Shown here: piece after piece, positions 52,967-60,702 of the stretch
How the letters are laid out: each line of letters starts with the position of its first letter
Position numbering within the stretch: position 1 is the stretch's first letter
Assembly (NCBI GenBank): GCA_964551335.1
Contig: CAZKCO010000038.1
Span: forward strand, 5,730 to 69,729
Direction of reading: 5' to 3'
Length of the DNA: 64,000 nt
Source: Tunicatimonas sp964551335
GTDB taxonomy: Bacteria; Bacteroidota; Bacteroidia; Cytophagales; Cyclobacteriaceae
Notes under the pieces: generated by a model
Seen by the model: only the letters and a program-made list of their open reading frames with translations
What the model was told of the DNA's origin: nothing
Databases searched by the model: none
Position numbers and translations under genes: made by a program

Positions 52967-53013
52967 GGAATAATGATTGTCACAACCTTATTAATCATTC
53001 GACATTAAATTTC
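52953..53013. repeat. Tight inverted heptad repeat at convergent gene ends
   Basis: CGAATGATTAA (52956-52966) is exactly complementary to TTAATCATTCG (52991-53001). The arms continue with heptads such as AATGATT, AATGATT on the left and CCTTATT, AATCATT, CGACATT on the right. Both convergent genes end within the arms: one as MMTND-stop, the other as LMSND-stop. It may also work as a terminator. Confidence 0.6.
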
Positions 53014-53827
53014 GTAGCATAATATTTCTAAAGTCAATAGGTTGTCCCTCGCTTTGCAGTGCGATGTACCCTTCGGTAAGTGGCTTACCATCCTGCTTGT
53101 AAGCGGGGTTAAAGCCTTCCACCACACCACCGCCAATTTGGGGTTGGCTGTACTGTAGCACAGTATCGCCGTTGATGATATGAGTGACCAGAGAATCACC
53201 CAATACAATCAGTTCGGCTTGCACCCATTGGTCACCTTCGTAAGTATCGGAGGAAGAACTGATACAGTGGCGGGGATCAATTTCGCCCTGATAAACCACA
53301 TCGGTGCCCGGTGAACACATATTCCCGGTGGGCCTCGGGTTACCGTCACCCAGTCCGCCCAAAAACTGCATTTCAACCGAAATGGGCCAGTTCTGTTCCT
53401 TCAGCATAGTTCTCGGATCTTGAGAGTGGAACATCACCCCGCTATTCCGCAACGTGTAGCTGGGAGCGCCGGGATGTAGCTCACCCACAAAACGGTACTC
53501 CAGCATTAAATGAAAATGGGAGTAGGGTTGCTGGTAGTACAGATGCCCAAAGCGGTCGTTAAAATCGCCTTCGTACTCATCGTACCGCACCTGAATGATC
53601 TCGTCTTCAACTCTGAAAGTTCGTCCGTAATTATCGCCCTCTTCGTAATGGTGGATCTTTACCATCCAATCATCCAGATTTTCTCCATTAAACAGAGAAA
53701 TCCATTCTGGTTGAGATGAAGCAGGGGCGGCCTCAGACTTATCTGAACTTTCCCGGTTGGTACAACTTAGGAGTACCGATAAAAGAAGCGTAATAATGAT
53801 CTGTAATGAAGGGTTTAAGAGAGGCAT
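52991..53827 (-). CDS. DUF1080 (3-keto-disaccharide hydrolase-like) lipoprotein
   Basis: About 278 residues from ATG 53827 (MPLLNPSLQII), which gives a lipoprotein signal ending LLSVLLSC; a longer version reaching into the SRPBCC gene is unlikely. The DUF1080/3-keto-disaccharide hydrolase pattern is clear: EWISLFNGENLDDWMVKIHH, FRVEDEIIQV, FGHLYYQQPYSHFHLMLEYRF, RNSGVMFHSQDPRTM and VEMQFLGG. Such beta-jelly-roll proteins act on sugars or bind them in the periplasm. The C-terminal LMSND is encoded in an inverted repeat. Confidence 0.85.
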   Translation of the reverse strand: MPLLNPSLQIIITLLLSVLLSCTNRESSDKSEAAPASSQPEWISLFNGENLDDWMVKIHHYEEGDNYGRTFRVEDEIIQVRYDEYEGDFNDRFGHLYYQQPYSHFHLMLEYRFVGELHPGAPSYTLRNSGVMFHSQDPRTMLKEQNWPISVEMQFLGGLGDGNPRPTGNMCSPGTDVVYQGEIDPRHCISSSSDTYEGDQWVQAELIVLGDSLVTHIINGDTVLQYSQPQIGGGVVEGFNPAYKQDGKPLTEGYIALQSEGQPIDFRNIMLRNLMSND

Positions 53828-53885
53828 CAATAGAAAAGTAAGTGAGATTGAACTTTGATTCAATAGAAAATGAAACACGTTGCTG

Positions 53886-54482
53886 TTAACTAATACGCTT
53901 CCAGGCGGTCGCCACCAAACCAAGGCCCAAAAATAAGGCGGCCAAAATGAATGGCTCATCGCTTACCGGTGGCGGTGGTGCTGGTATTGTGGCCCGTTCC
54001 TCTTCGCTCTTAGCCCTTCTTCGGGCAAGCTCCAGCTCCAGGCTTTTCTTGCCCTGCGCCATAGCCCAGTAGTGGTTGGCCGAAAATAGGGGTTTAAGGA
54101 GAAAGGACATATAGCGCAGTAAAGGTTTTTCTGCCCGAATCCTCCAATCGTAGGTCACGTCTACGAAATCATGGGCCGGAATAAACCTCCATACACCAGT
54201 ACCAATAAAATCCCCCTGGGCTTCCAGAGAAAGTTTTTGGTGAGGGTTTTTCTCCGTGGTGTGAAACTCCCAGCGCAGTTGATAGGGTAGCCAGCCTTTG
54301 GTTAGCAAAGTGTAGCGATTGGCTTTTTTCTGCTCGTCGTATCCGGTTACCTCTACCTGTTGATAGACCGATGGCCACCAGCGTACCAGCTCCTGGGGTT
54401 TATCCAGAATGTTGTAGACTTCCTCCGGTGAGGCATGGAGTCTCCAGTGGGTTACAAAATGGTACTCGTGGGAATGCTTCAT
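53886..54482 (-). CDS. SRPBCC-domain protein with a C-terminal membrane anchor
   Basis: 198 residues. The first 150 form a START/SRPBCC-like ligand-binding fold: FVTHWRLHASPEEVYNILDKPQELVRWWPSVY, WLPYQLRWEFHTTEKNPHQKLSLEAQGDF and FVDVTYDWRIRAEKPLLRYMSFLLKPLF. A Pro-rich stretch and a C-terminal helix (FILAALFLGLGLVATAWKR) likely anchor it to the membrane. Function unknown; it may bind a lipid or hydrophobic compound. It starts 2 bp after the 2OG-oxygenase gene stop, in the same direction, so they are probably co-transcribed. Confidence 0.8.
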   Translation of the reverse strand: MKHSHEYHFVTHWRLHASPEEVYNILDKPQELVRWWPSVYQQVEVTGYDEQKKANRYTLLTKGWLPYQLRWEFHTTEKNPHQKLSLEAQGDFIGTGVWRFIPAHDFVDVTYDWRIRAEKPLLRYMSFLLKPLFSANHYWAMAQGKKSLELELARRRAKSEEERATIPAPPPPVSDEPFILAALFLGLGLVATAWKRIS

Positions 54483-54484
54483 AA

Positions 54485-55486
54485 CTAGGTGAGGTTGCGT
54501 TGCAGTTGGGGAAACACTTGGGAGACTTTAGCAAGTAGATACTCACTGTAGGTGCCTTCAAACGCATGGATATTAGACTTATCCCAGCGTTCCAAATAGT
54601 CATGATCAGAAATATCGGTTTGGGACAAATCTACCGGAGCAACGGGGGCATCAAAGTTGGGATCAAAGAAGAAAGGGTAGGAGTAGCGACTTTGCCCCGA
54701 GCGATTTAGTACCCGGTGGGGCGTAGAGCGATATAGTCCCCGGGTAATTCTATCCAGCATATCTCCAATATTACAGACGAATGAGTTCTTCAGCGGTGGG
54801 GCATCAATCCAGCCGGTTTTGGTTTTTACCTGCAATCCACCAATTTGGTCCTGCTTCAAGATGGTGAGCAGCCCATAGTCGGTATGTTCCCCTACCCCCC
54901 AGTTTTCCGGGTTTGCCTCTGGGAAAGGAGGGTAGTGAAAGATACGAAACAGCACCAACGGATTGGTGGTGTAGTATTGAGCGAAGTAATCAGCCTCTAA
55001 TCCTAAACTAAGCGAAATGCCCCGCATCAATGTATGCCCCAACTGGGTTAAAGCCGCGATATAATTCAGCACTGTTTCTCTAAAGGCGGGCATTCCTTCG
55101 GGGAACAAGTTAGCTCCGTGCAAGGGTAGGCCAGCCTGAACCCGAGGATCCTCTGAGCCAAGTTCCGAACCAAAGTAGAGACCTTCTTTTAAATCGGGTT
55201 TACCGGAGGTTAATTCATCGCCTACCGGAAAGTACCCCCGCCAGGCTCTTCCCCCTTGCTGCATACTAATTTTCAGTTTGGTGGCTTCGTCCTGCTGAAA
55301 AAACAGTTGGCTCACCTTCTCTAACTGCTGTTGTAATACTTCTGAAACCCCGTGATTCACCACGTAGAAGAATCCCACATCCCGGCAAGCTTCGTTTATT
55401 TCCTGGGCAACAATAGCTTGCTGTTCCGACTCTTCAATAAGAGAGCTAATGTCAATGATGGGTACTAAATGTGATTTCAAAGACAT
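54485..55486 (-). CDS. 2-oxoglutarate/Fe(II) oxygenase of the isopenicillin-N-synthase family
   Basis: 333 residues. The DIOX_N-like half includes VPIIDISSLIEE and EACRDVGFFYVVNHGV. The iron triad is His201 and Asp203 in GEHTDYGLLTIL and His257 in STPHRVLN. R267-Y-S269 matches the RxS 2-oxoglutarate motif. Members hydroxylate or desaturate small molecules, with varied substrates that cannot be assigned here. The gene lies upstream of the SRPBCC gene and close to a 7-nt-period repeat at its 5' side. Confidence 0.9.
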   Translation of the reverse strand: MSLKSHLVPIIDISSLIEESEQQAIVAQEINEACRDVGFFYVVNHGVSEVLQQQLEKVSQLFFQQDEATKLKISMQQGGRAWRGYFPVGDELTSGKPDLKEGLYFGSELGSEDPRVQAGLPLHGANLFPEGMPAFRETVLNYIAALTQLGHTLMRGISLSLGLEADYFAQYYTTNPLVLFRIFHYPPFPEANPENWGVGEHTDYGLLTILKQDQIGGLQVKTKTGWIDAPPLKNSFVCNIGDMLDRITRGLYRSTPHRVLNRSGQSRYSYPFFFDPNFDAPVAPVDLSQTDISDHDYLERWDKSNIHAFEGTYSEYLLAKVSQVFPQLQRNLT

Positions 55487-55498
55487 ATCTGGATCTAG

Positions 55499-55575
55499 TT
55501 GAAAGTTGATAATTGAAAGTTAATAGTGAAAACTCATCCATCATTTATCAATTTTCCCTTTTCAATTGAATTAGT
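55499..55575. repeat. Inverted 7-nt-period repeat before the 2OG-oxygenase gene
   Basis: The left part reads as heptads TTGAAAG, TTGATAA, TTGAAAG, TTAATAG (55499-55526). The right part reads ATTTATC, AATTTTC, CCTTTTC (about 55553-55573) and is partly complementary to it. The gap is about 26 bp. It sits between two minus-strand genes. Confidence 0.6.
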
Positions 55576-56440
55576 ATTGATGAAACGCCTGGGATACAAA
55601 ATGGAGTACTGTCGGAAGCGCCTCCCGCCAGTAGGACCAAGAGTGGCGACCGTCGCGTACCCGGTACTCGTGGGGAATCTCCTTCTTAGTCATCGCAATA
55701 TGCACCAGCGAATTCCCTTCGTAGAGAAAATCATCGTCGCCACAATCAATGTACCAACGTACGGCGTCCTTTTGATCTTCCGGCATATTCTCGATCAGCG
55801 TTAAGGCATTATGCTGATTGTAGTAGGGTTTCATATCCGTCTCCGATAAGTCAGGGTATCGCGAAGTCATGCGTTCCTTAAATCGGTCAAAGCTCACTTC
55901 CCCCACGTAGGCACTGAGGGGGCAAGCAGAAGAAAACATTTCAGGATGATGTAGGGCGTACATAAAAGAACCCCCGCCTCCCATAGATAAGCCGGCTACT
56001 GCCCGATAGCGCTTTTCCCCCTTGATACGGTAGGTACTTTCAACGTAGGGGATAAACTCCTCAAAGAAGAAATCTTCGTAACGCCACTTTCCCGTGGGAT
56101 CATTAAAGTAACCCCGTTGCCCGGTATCGGCATCGGGCATCACAATAATCATCGGAGTGGCGTTTCCCTCGGAAATTGCTTTATCGGTGATATGCAATAC
56201 TTCGCCAAATTGTACCCATCCGGTCTGATCATCCCCAGCCCCGTGAAGTAGGTACAGTACCGGATAGCTTCGCTCGCTGCTTTCGTAGTCCGGAGGAAGG
56301 TAAACAGCGTATTTTCGATCTCCATCCAGTATCGTGCTGGGAAGCGAAAGGTTATCGTATACCTTCCCGGTCTGCGCCTGCAGAATACTGGGAATGATAA
56401 TAGTTATTACGAGTAGTAAAACGAAAGGCTTTTTAGTCAT
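55571..56440 (-). CDS. Secreted esterase (putative esterase/IroE-like alpha/beta hydrolase)
   Basis: 289 residues with a signal peptide (MTKKPFVLLLVITIIIPSILQAQ). The esterase-D/putative-esterase pattern is clear: YAVYLPPDYESSERSYPVLYLLHGAGDDQTGW, the nucleophile elbow AVAGLSMGGGGSFMYAL, the acid region DCGDDDFLYEGN and a late DGRHSWSYW. Such enzymes release acyl groups such as feruloyl or siderophore esters, or degrade polysaccharide side chains. It stands between the 2OG-oxygenase and the Nramp-like gene, all in the minus direction. Confidence 0.88.
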   Translation of the reverse strand: MTKKPFVLLLVITIIIPSILQAQTGKVYDNLSLPSTILDGDRKYAVYLPPDYESSERSYPVLYLLHGAGDDQTGWVQFGEVLHITDKAISEGNATPMIIVMPDADTGQRGYFNDPTGKWRYEDFFFEEFIPYVESTYRIKGEKRYRAVAGLSMGGGGSFMYALHHPEMFSSACPLSAYVGEVSFDRFKERMTSRYPDLSETDMKPYYNQHNALTLIENMPEDQKDAVRWYIDCGDDDFLYEGNSLVHIAMTKKEIPHEYRVRDGRHSWSYWREALPTVLHFVSQAFHQY

Positions 56441-56458
56441 AATCAGTTAGTCAGGTAA

Positions 56459-57706
56459 TTAGTAATTTGTTGCAATGAGTTCGGATAAGCCAACAAAGGC
56501 CTGGTAGGCCATAAACAAGGAAAACAGTAAAGTAACTGCCGTCAAAATATTAATCAGTCTCGTACTTTTATACTTACCCACCACCGTTTCTTTATTAGCC
56601 AGGATGAGTAAAAATACGACCAATAACGGTAAAAAGATGGCCTGTAGTGCTAATGACATAATTTGCAATACCACTGGTTTGCCGCCGGTGAGCGCTGCTA
56701 CCAAACCGGCCGCACAAAACGGTAGGGCGATCAACCGGAAGTGTAGTGTTTGGGAGTTGCGGGATAAACCAAAGAAGTCGGTCACACTCCAGGTTGAAAC
56801 CAGCGCGTTGGTAAAGGCTGAAGAAACTCCGGCCGATACAATACCTATTACAAACAAGGTAGCTGCGAACCTGCCCATCAACGGAACCAGGGTGTAGGCC
56901 ATATCGATAGCGTTTTCAATGTGCAGTCCCTCCACGTGTAAGGTGGCCGCGGCGCAGGCCATAATAATGGCCGATACCACGAAGATCATCACACCCGATA
57001 GACGGGAATCACGCTCAGCGTGTTTCAAATCAGCCAATGTCCAGCCCTTGTCGTGCACCACGTAAGAGCGCATTACCACCACGCTGGCCGCCAGGGTAGT
57101 TCCCACCATCGCGGCAGCTACCACCGCCCCACCAGTAGGAATGTTGGGCACTAGTCCGAGTACAATACTTTCGGCAGATGGATGGGCCAGAAACATATTG
57201 ACAATGAAGCTGAGCCCTAGAACCGTCACAAAGAAGATGAGTACCCGCTCAAAGGTAGCGTACTTGCCGAAGGCGATTAGTACGAAGATTAGTCCGCTCC
57301 AGAAAGCACTAACGGCTAGTGTATTCAACTGAAGCCAGGAGGCAAAGGCTTCGGATACAATGCCCAACACCCCAATATTGGAAGCGAACTGGCTAATGAC
57401 CACGGCCAAAACGATGTAGGCGGCCCCGGCTTTACCGAAGTGCTTTTTGGCTAAGCCCACAAAGGTTTCGCCCGCAGCGAAGGTTAATCGGCTTACCGAG
57501 CTGATCAGTACCCAGAAGAATACACAGGACAGCAACAGTGCCCAGAGCAGGCTCATGCCGTATTCGGCTCCCGACCAGACCAGTGAGGAGACACTGCCCG
57601 TACCGATAATCGCTCCAATAATAAAAATAGCCGGCCCGTAAGAAGAAATTAATGTTTGCACCCGAGAAAATACCGAAGTAGAGGATACTTTATCTGGGGT
57701 AGGCAT
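56459..57706 (-). CDS. Nramp-like divalent metal transporter
   Basis: 415 residues from ATG 57706 (MPTPDKVSS); an earlier ATG at 57802 would read through a repeat and is unlikely. About eleven membrane helices occur. The first, GPAIFIIGAIIGTGSVSSLVWSGAEYG, stands where Nramp proteins carry the metal-binding DPGN/DPSG motif. The family DP motif is not clearly kept, so metal selectivity is uncertain. IMACAAATLH resembles helix 6. The substrate could be manganese or iron, or something else. It lies downstream of nfu beyond a hairpin repeat. Confidence 0.8.
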   Translation of the reverse strand: MPTPDKVSSTSVFSRVQTLISSYGPAIFIIGAIIGTGSVSSLVWSGAEYGMSLLWALLLSCVFFWVLISSVSRLTFAAGETFVGLAKKHFGKAGAAYIVLAVVISQFASNIGVLGIVSEAFASWLQLNTLAVSAFWSGLIFVLIAFGKYATFERVLIFFVTVLGLSFIVNMFLAHPSAESIVLGLVPNIPTGGAVVAAAMVGTTLAASVVVMRSYVVHDKGWTLADLKHAERDSRLSGVMIFVVSAIIMACAAATLHVEGLHIENAIDMAYTLVPLMGRFAATLFVIGIVSAGVSSAFTNALVSTWSVTDFFGLSRNSQTLHFRLIALPFCAAGLVAALTGGKPVVLQIMSLALQAIFLPLLVVFLLILANKETVVGKYKSTRLINILTAVTLLFSLFMAYQAFVGLSELIATNY

Positions 57707-57782
57707 AGGTTCGGGTGGTAGTTGTTGAACGTATTGGTATCCAACAAAGATTCCGATTTTAGGCCAGAAAAGAAAGTGAATA

Positions 57783-57859
57783 GTCGACAGTCTACAGTCC
57801 ACAGGAAATACTAAGAAAAGTGTACGTAGCAGTGGACTATCGACTGTCGACCGTGGACT
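57783..57859. repeat. Inverted 7-nt-period hairpin between nfu and the Nramp-like gene
   Basis: The left arm 57783-57804 and right arm 57830-57851 are complementary at 19 of 22 positions, with a 25-nt loop. Left heptads are GTCGACA, GTCTACA, GTCCACA. Right heptads are GTGGACT, ATCGACT, GTCGACC, GTGGACT. The arms form a long stem in RNA or DNA. Confidence 0.75.
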
Positions 57860-57864
57860 TAAAG

Positions 57865-58155
57865 TTACTGCAAGTTATCGGGCAGCTTGGCATTAGGATC
57901 ATCGGGGGCCGTCATGTTTACCGCTCGCACATCGGTTACTTCGGGTACCTGTCGCTTGATGGTTTCTTCAATGCCCGCTTTCATAGTCATCACCGACATG
58001 GGACAGTGCCCGCAGGAGCCCAGCAGTTCAAGCAGTACCACATTGTTATCATCTACCCCCAGCACTTTTACGTTACCACCGTCCGTTTCCAGGTAGGGAC
58101 GGATTTCATCCAGGGCTTTTTCTATTCGGGGAATTAATGTTGTTTGATCGCTCAT
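57865..58155 (-). CDS. Nfu-type Fe-S scaffold/carrier protein (NifU C-terminal domain)
   Basis: 96 residues, a stand-alone Nfu domain. ALDEIRPYLETDGGNVKVLGVD opens the domain. The cluster-binding motif is LLGSCGHCPMSVMTMKAGIEETIKRQVPEV with the CxxC pair. It holds or delivers [4Fe-4S] clusters. The mrp gene lies just upstream on the same strand, and the pair is a common Bacteroidota Fe-S module. Hairpin repeats flank nfu on both sides. Confidence 0.93.
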   Translation of the reverse strand: MSDQTTLIPRIEKALDEIRPYLETDGGNVKVLGVDDNNVVLLELLGSCGHCPMSVMTMKAGIEETIKRQVPEVTDVRAVNMTAPDDPNAKLPDNLQ

Positions 58156-58166
58156 AATTTTAGCGT

Positions 58167-58279
58167 TCAGTCTTCAGTCCACGGCCGCCGCAGAACGGTC
58201 CACAGAAAATAAGAATAAACTAATAATTTACTGTGGATCGGGTACCGAGCGCTGTCGACCATCAACTGTGGACTATCAG
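58167..58279. repeat. 7-nt-period repeat arms between mrp and nfu
   Basis: The left block (about 58167-58205) and right block (about 58231-58279) carry heptads of the GTCCACA/CTGTGGA type. CGGTCCACAG (58196-58205) matches the complement of CTGTGGATCG (58231-58240) at 9 of 10 positions. The right block also reads CTGTCGA, CCATCAA, CTGTGGA, CTATCAG. It runs into the mrp 3' end. Confidence 0.6.
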
Positions 58280-59385
58280 TTAAAAGTTTTCATCTCTACC
58301 GGTTTGGTCTTATCCAGCTTATCGTTGCGGATGGCCACCTGCCGGGCAAACTCCTGGGCCAGTGCCGCAAAAGCCTCCCACTCAGTGGTATCTTCCGACT
58401 GTATGGCGGCCGGATACCCCACATCGCCACTTTCCCGGATGCTTTGCACCAGCGGTATCTCGCCCAAAAACGGAACCTCCGCCTTTTCGGCCAACTTCTT
58501 ACCTCCGGCTTCCCCAAAGATATAATATTTGTTATCAGGTAGCTCCGCCGGGGTGAAGTACGCCATATTTTCTACCAATCCCAACACCGGCACGTTAATT
58601 TGTGGCTGGCGGAACATCGCCAGTGCCTTACGGGCATCCGCCAGGGCTACCTTCTGAGGAGTAGTCACTATCACCGAGCCGGTGACCGGCACGGATTGAA
58701 CCAGGGTTAAATGAATATCACTGGTACCGGGAGGAAGATCAATGATCAGATAATCCAATGCGCCCCAGTCTACATCGCTCAAAAATTGTTGCAGGGCCTT
58801 GCTGGCCATCGGGCCGCGCCACACTATCGCTTCGTCGGCACTCATTAGAAAGCCGATGGAGATCAACTTCACCCCGTATTGCTCCAGCGGGATAATAATA
58901 TTTTTACCGTCTACTTGCTTCACTTGCGGCTTCTCAAACTCTACGTTAAACATAGTAGGGATAGACGGTCCGAAGATGTCAGCGTCTACCAACCCCACTT
59001 TAGCGCCCATCTGGGCCAGGGTGACGGCCAGGTTGGCTGCTACGGTAGATTTGCCCACTCCGCCTTTGCCCGAAGCCACCGCGATAATGTTTTTTACATC
59101 AGGGAGCAGCGGGGTATTTTGCCGTCGGGTGGTGGTCACGTTCGACGACATATTGATGTCTATCTTCACCTCGGGAGATATGTGTTTATGAATAGCCGCC
59201 TCACAATCGCGGCGGATGATCTCTTTCAGGGGGCAGGCGGGAGTGGTGAGTTCTACGGTGAAGCTAACCCTCTTATCTTCAATAGAAACATCCTTGATCA
59301 TGTTTAGCGTGACCAGGTCGCGCTTCAGGTCAGGATCGTTTACGGTGCGGAGGGCGTCTAGTACTTGTGCTTGGGTAATATTCAT
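58276..59385 (-). CDS. Mrp/NBP35-family P-loop ATPase (Fe-S cluster carrier)
   Basis: 369 residues. The first about 85 residues form a DUF59/MIP18-like domain (VLDALRTVNDPDLKRDLVTLNMIKDV, TTPACPLKEIIRRDCE). The ATPase core has the P-loop ASGKGGVGKSTVAANLAV, then GLVDADIFGPSIPTMF, DLPPGTSDIHLTL and GLVENMAYFTP. In most relatives a CxxC pair near the C-terminus binds the cluster. Here the equivalent region reads YIFGEAGGKKLAEK without it, a trait seen in some bacterial members. It carries Fe-S clusters to target proteins and pairs with nfu. Confidence 0.92.
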   Translation of the reverse strand: MNITQAQVLDALRTVNDPDLKRDLVTLNMIKDVSIEDKRVSFTVELTTPACPLKEIIRRDCEAAIHKHISPEVKIDINMSSNVTTTRRQNTPLLPDVKNIIAVASGKGGVGKSTVAANLAVTLAQMGAKVGLVDADIFGPSIPTMFNVEFEKPQVKQVDGKNIIIPLEQYGVKLISIGFLMSADEAIVWRGPMASKALQQFLSDVDWGALDYLIIDLPPGTSDIHLTLVQSVPVTGSVIVTTPQKVALADARKALAMFRQPQINVPVLGLVENMAYFTPAELPDNKYYIFGEAGGKKLAEKAEVPFLGEIPLVQSIRESGDVGYPAAIQSEDTTEWEAFAALAQEFARQVAIRNDKLDKTKPVEMKTFN

Positions 59386-59464
59386 CAGTCTTGCGTTCTA
59401 CGAAGGGTTCTACTTCTAATACCCCTAAAGTATAAAAAGGTTCGGTAAAGATATCAAAGTTAGG

Positions 59465-59595
59465 AGTCCGAAGTCCGAAGTCCGAAGTCCGAAAATACTT
59501 TCGCTTGTGGTAACCCGCAACTCGTCAAGTACAATTTTCCCATCTTCCATCATTCCCCTTCTATCCCGGCTGGGAACCGCTTCCGATTTCGGACT
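59465..59595. repeat. Four perfect AGTCCGA heptads with an inverted partner
   Basis: AGTCCGA occurs four times in tandem at 59465-59492. About 87 bp later CTTCCGATTTCGGACT (59580-59595) is the complement of the left unit at 14 of 16 positions. It lies between the mrp and LamG starts, so it may sit in the divergent promoter. It is the clearest perfect heptad tract of the window. Confidence 0.8.
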
Positions 59596-59646
59596 AAACC
59601 TGGATCTTCTTAACTTCGTAGAAAATCAACCAAACCATAATAAAAT

Positions 59647-60492
59647 ATGAAGACAATACGATTAATCTTGGCCCTATCAATAATGGCAGTGCTTACTTGC
59701 TACGGCCAACATCGGGAACTTAAGCAAGCCTTAACCTTCTACGCGCCTTTCAATGGCGATGCCCAAGCCCAGGTAGCTACTGGTGATGCCAATATCTACT
59801 CGGCTCCGGAGCGTGAGGAAGCTCCCAATGCCCAACCGGCTTTGCCCGCCCATGTGGCCCTAGCATCGGGTGAAGGGCTATCCGGTGATGCCCTTGAGTT
59901 CAAAGCCAAAGTGGAAGATGTGGTGTTTTATAAAGCCGAAGGTAACATCGCCTACGACAATCAGGATTGGACCGGAACGGTATCGTTCTGGTTAAAATTA
60001 ACTCCGGAAGAGGATTTAGAGCCGGGTTATTGTGACCCGATTCAGATAACGGATGTAGGGTATAACGATGCTGCCATCTGGGTTGATTTTACCGAAAACA
60101 ATCCCCGTAACTTTCGTCTGGGCGTAATTGGCGATCTGCAATCCTGGAACCCGGATGATATCGGCCCCAGCGAGAATCCTGAGTTTGAGAAGCGCCTGGT
60201 GACGGTTGAAAACCACCCCTTCACCCGAGATGAGTGGACCCACGTGCTGATCACTTACAATTCGCTGGGCAGCGGAGCGGGTAGCACCTCACTTTACCTA
60301 AACGGCGAATTGCAGGGCTCTAAGGATCAAGTGGTTGATCCCTTTAACTGGGAACTGGATATGGCCAATATCTACCTAGGATTGAACTACATAGGCCTGA
60401 TGGATGAACTGGCGATATTTAACCGGCCGCTATCGGTAGAGGAGATACAAACGGTCTACGAACTGAAAAATGGTCTGGAAGAAATTTTATAA
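59647..60492 (+). CDS. Secreted LamG/concanavalin-like protein
   Basis: 281 residues with a signal peptide (MKTIRLILALSIMAVLTCYGQ). The LamG/ConA-like jelly-roll is seen in LKQALTFYAPFNGDAQAQVATGD, WTGTVSFWLKLTPEEDLEPGYCDPIQIT, EWTHVLITYNSLGSGAGSTSLYLNGELQGS and a final YIGLMDELAIFNRPLSVEEIQTVYEL. Such domains bind carbohydrate or protein at the cell surface; no catalytic domain is attached. It stands alone after the mrp/nfu block. Confidence 0.82.
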   Translation: MKTIRLILALSIMAVLTCYGQHRELKQALTFYAPFNGDAQAQVATGDANIYSAPEREEAPNAQPALPAHVALASGEGLSGDALEFKAKVEDVVFYKAEGNIAYDNQDWTGTVSFWLKLTPEEDLEPGYCDPIQITDVGYNDAAIWVDFTENNPRNFRLGVIGDLQSWNPDDIGPSENPEFEKRLVTVENHPFTRDEWTHVLITYNSLGSGAGSTSLYLNGELQGSKDQVVDPFNWELDMANIYLGLNYIGLMDELAIFNRPLSVEEIQTVYELKNGLEEIL

Positions 60493-60581
60493 CCCGGATG
60501 TTATACCAATATAGTCCGATTGGTGCGCATTTGTAAGATGTATTTCTTTTTATTCTCACCTATGCGTTAACAGGTATCTAA

Positions 60582-60702
60582 TTCCCCCCCTCACAACCCC
60601 CCGAGGGGGGACAGGAGAGAATAAGGAGTAGTAGCTTATCGAAAAGTGTACACCTTAAGTATCCAATACTATCCCACTTGGGGGGGGGTACGGGGGGGAA
60701 GA
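60582..60702. repeat. C/G-run inverted repeat (MITE-like)
   Basis: Two arms of about 30 bp face each other. The left arm has CCCCCCC tracts with GAGGGGGG (60582-60613). The right arm has CACTTGGGGGGGGG then TACGGGGGGG (about 60673-60702). The arms are imperfect complements around a 58-bp core. Such C/G-run palindromes look like non-coding mobile repeats. Confidence 0.5.

Noticed and set aside
56441..56470. Another 7-nt-period arm between the esterase and Nramp-like genes
   Set aside because: Heptads such as TCAGTTA and AATTAGT can be read, but the stretch is short and no complementary arm was found.
59465..59492. The AGTCCGA tandem as a CRISPR array
   Set aside because: Units are 7 bp with no spacers, and no cas genes are present.
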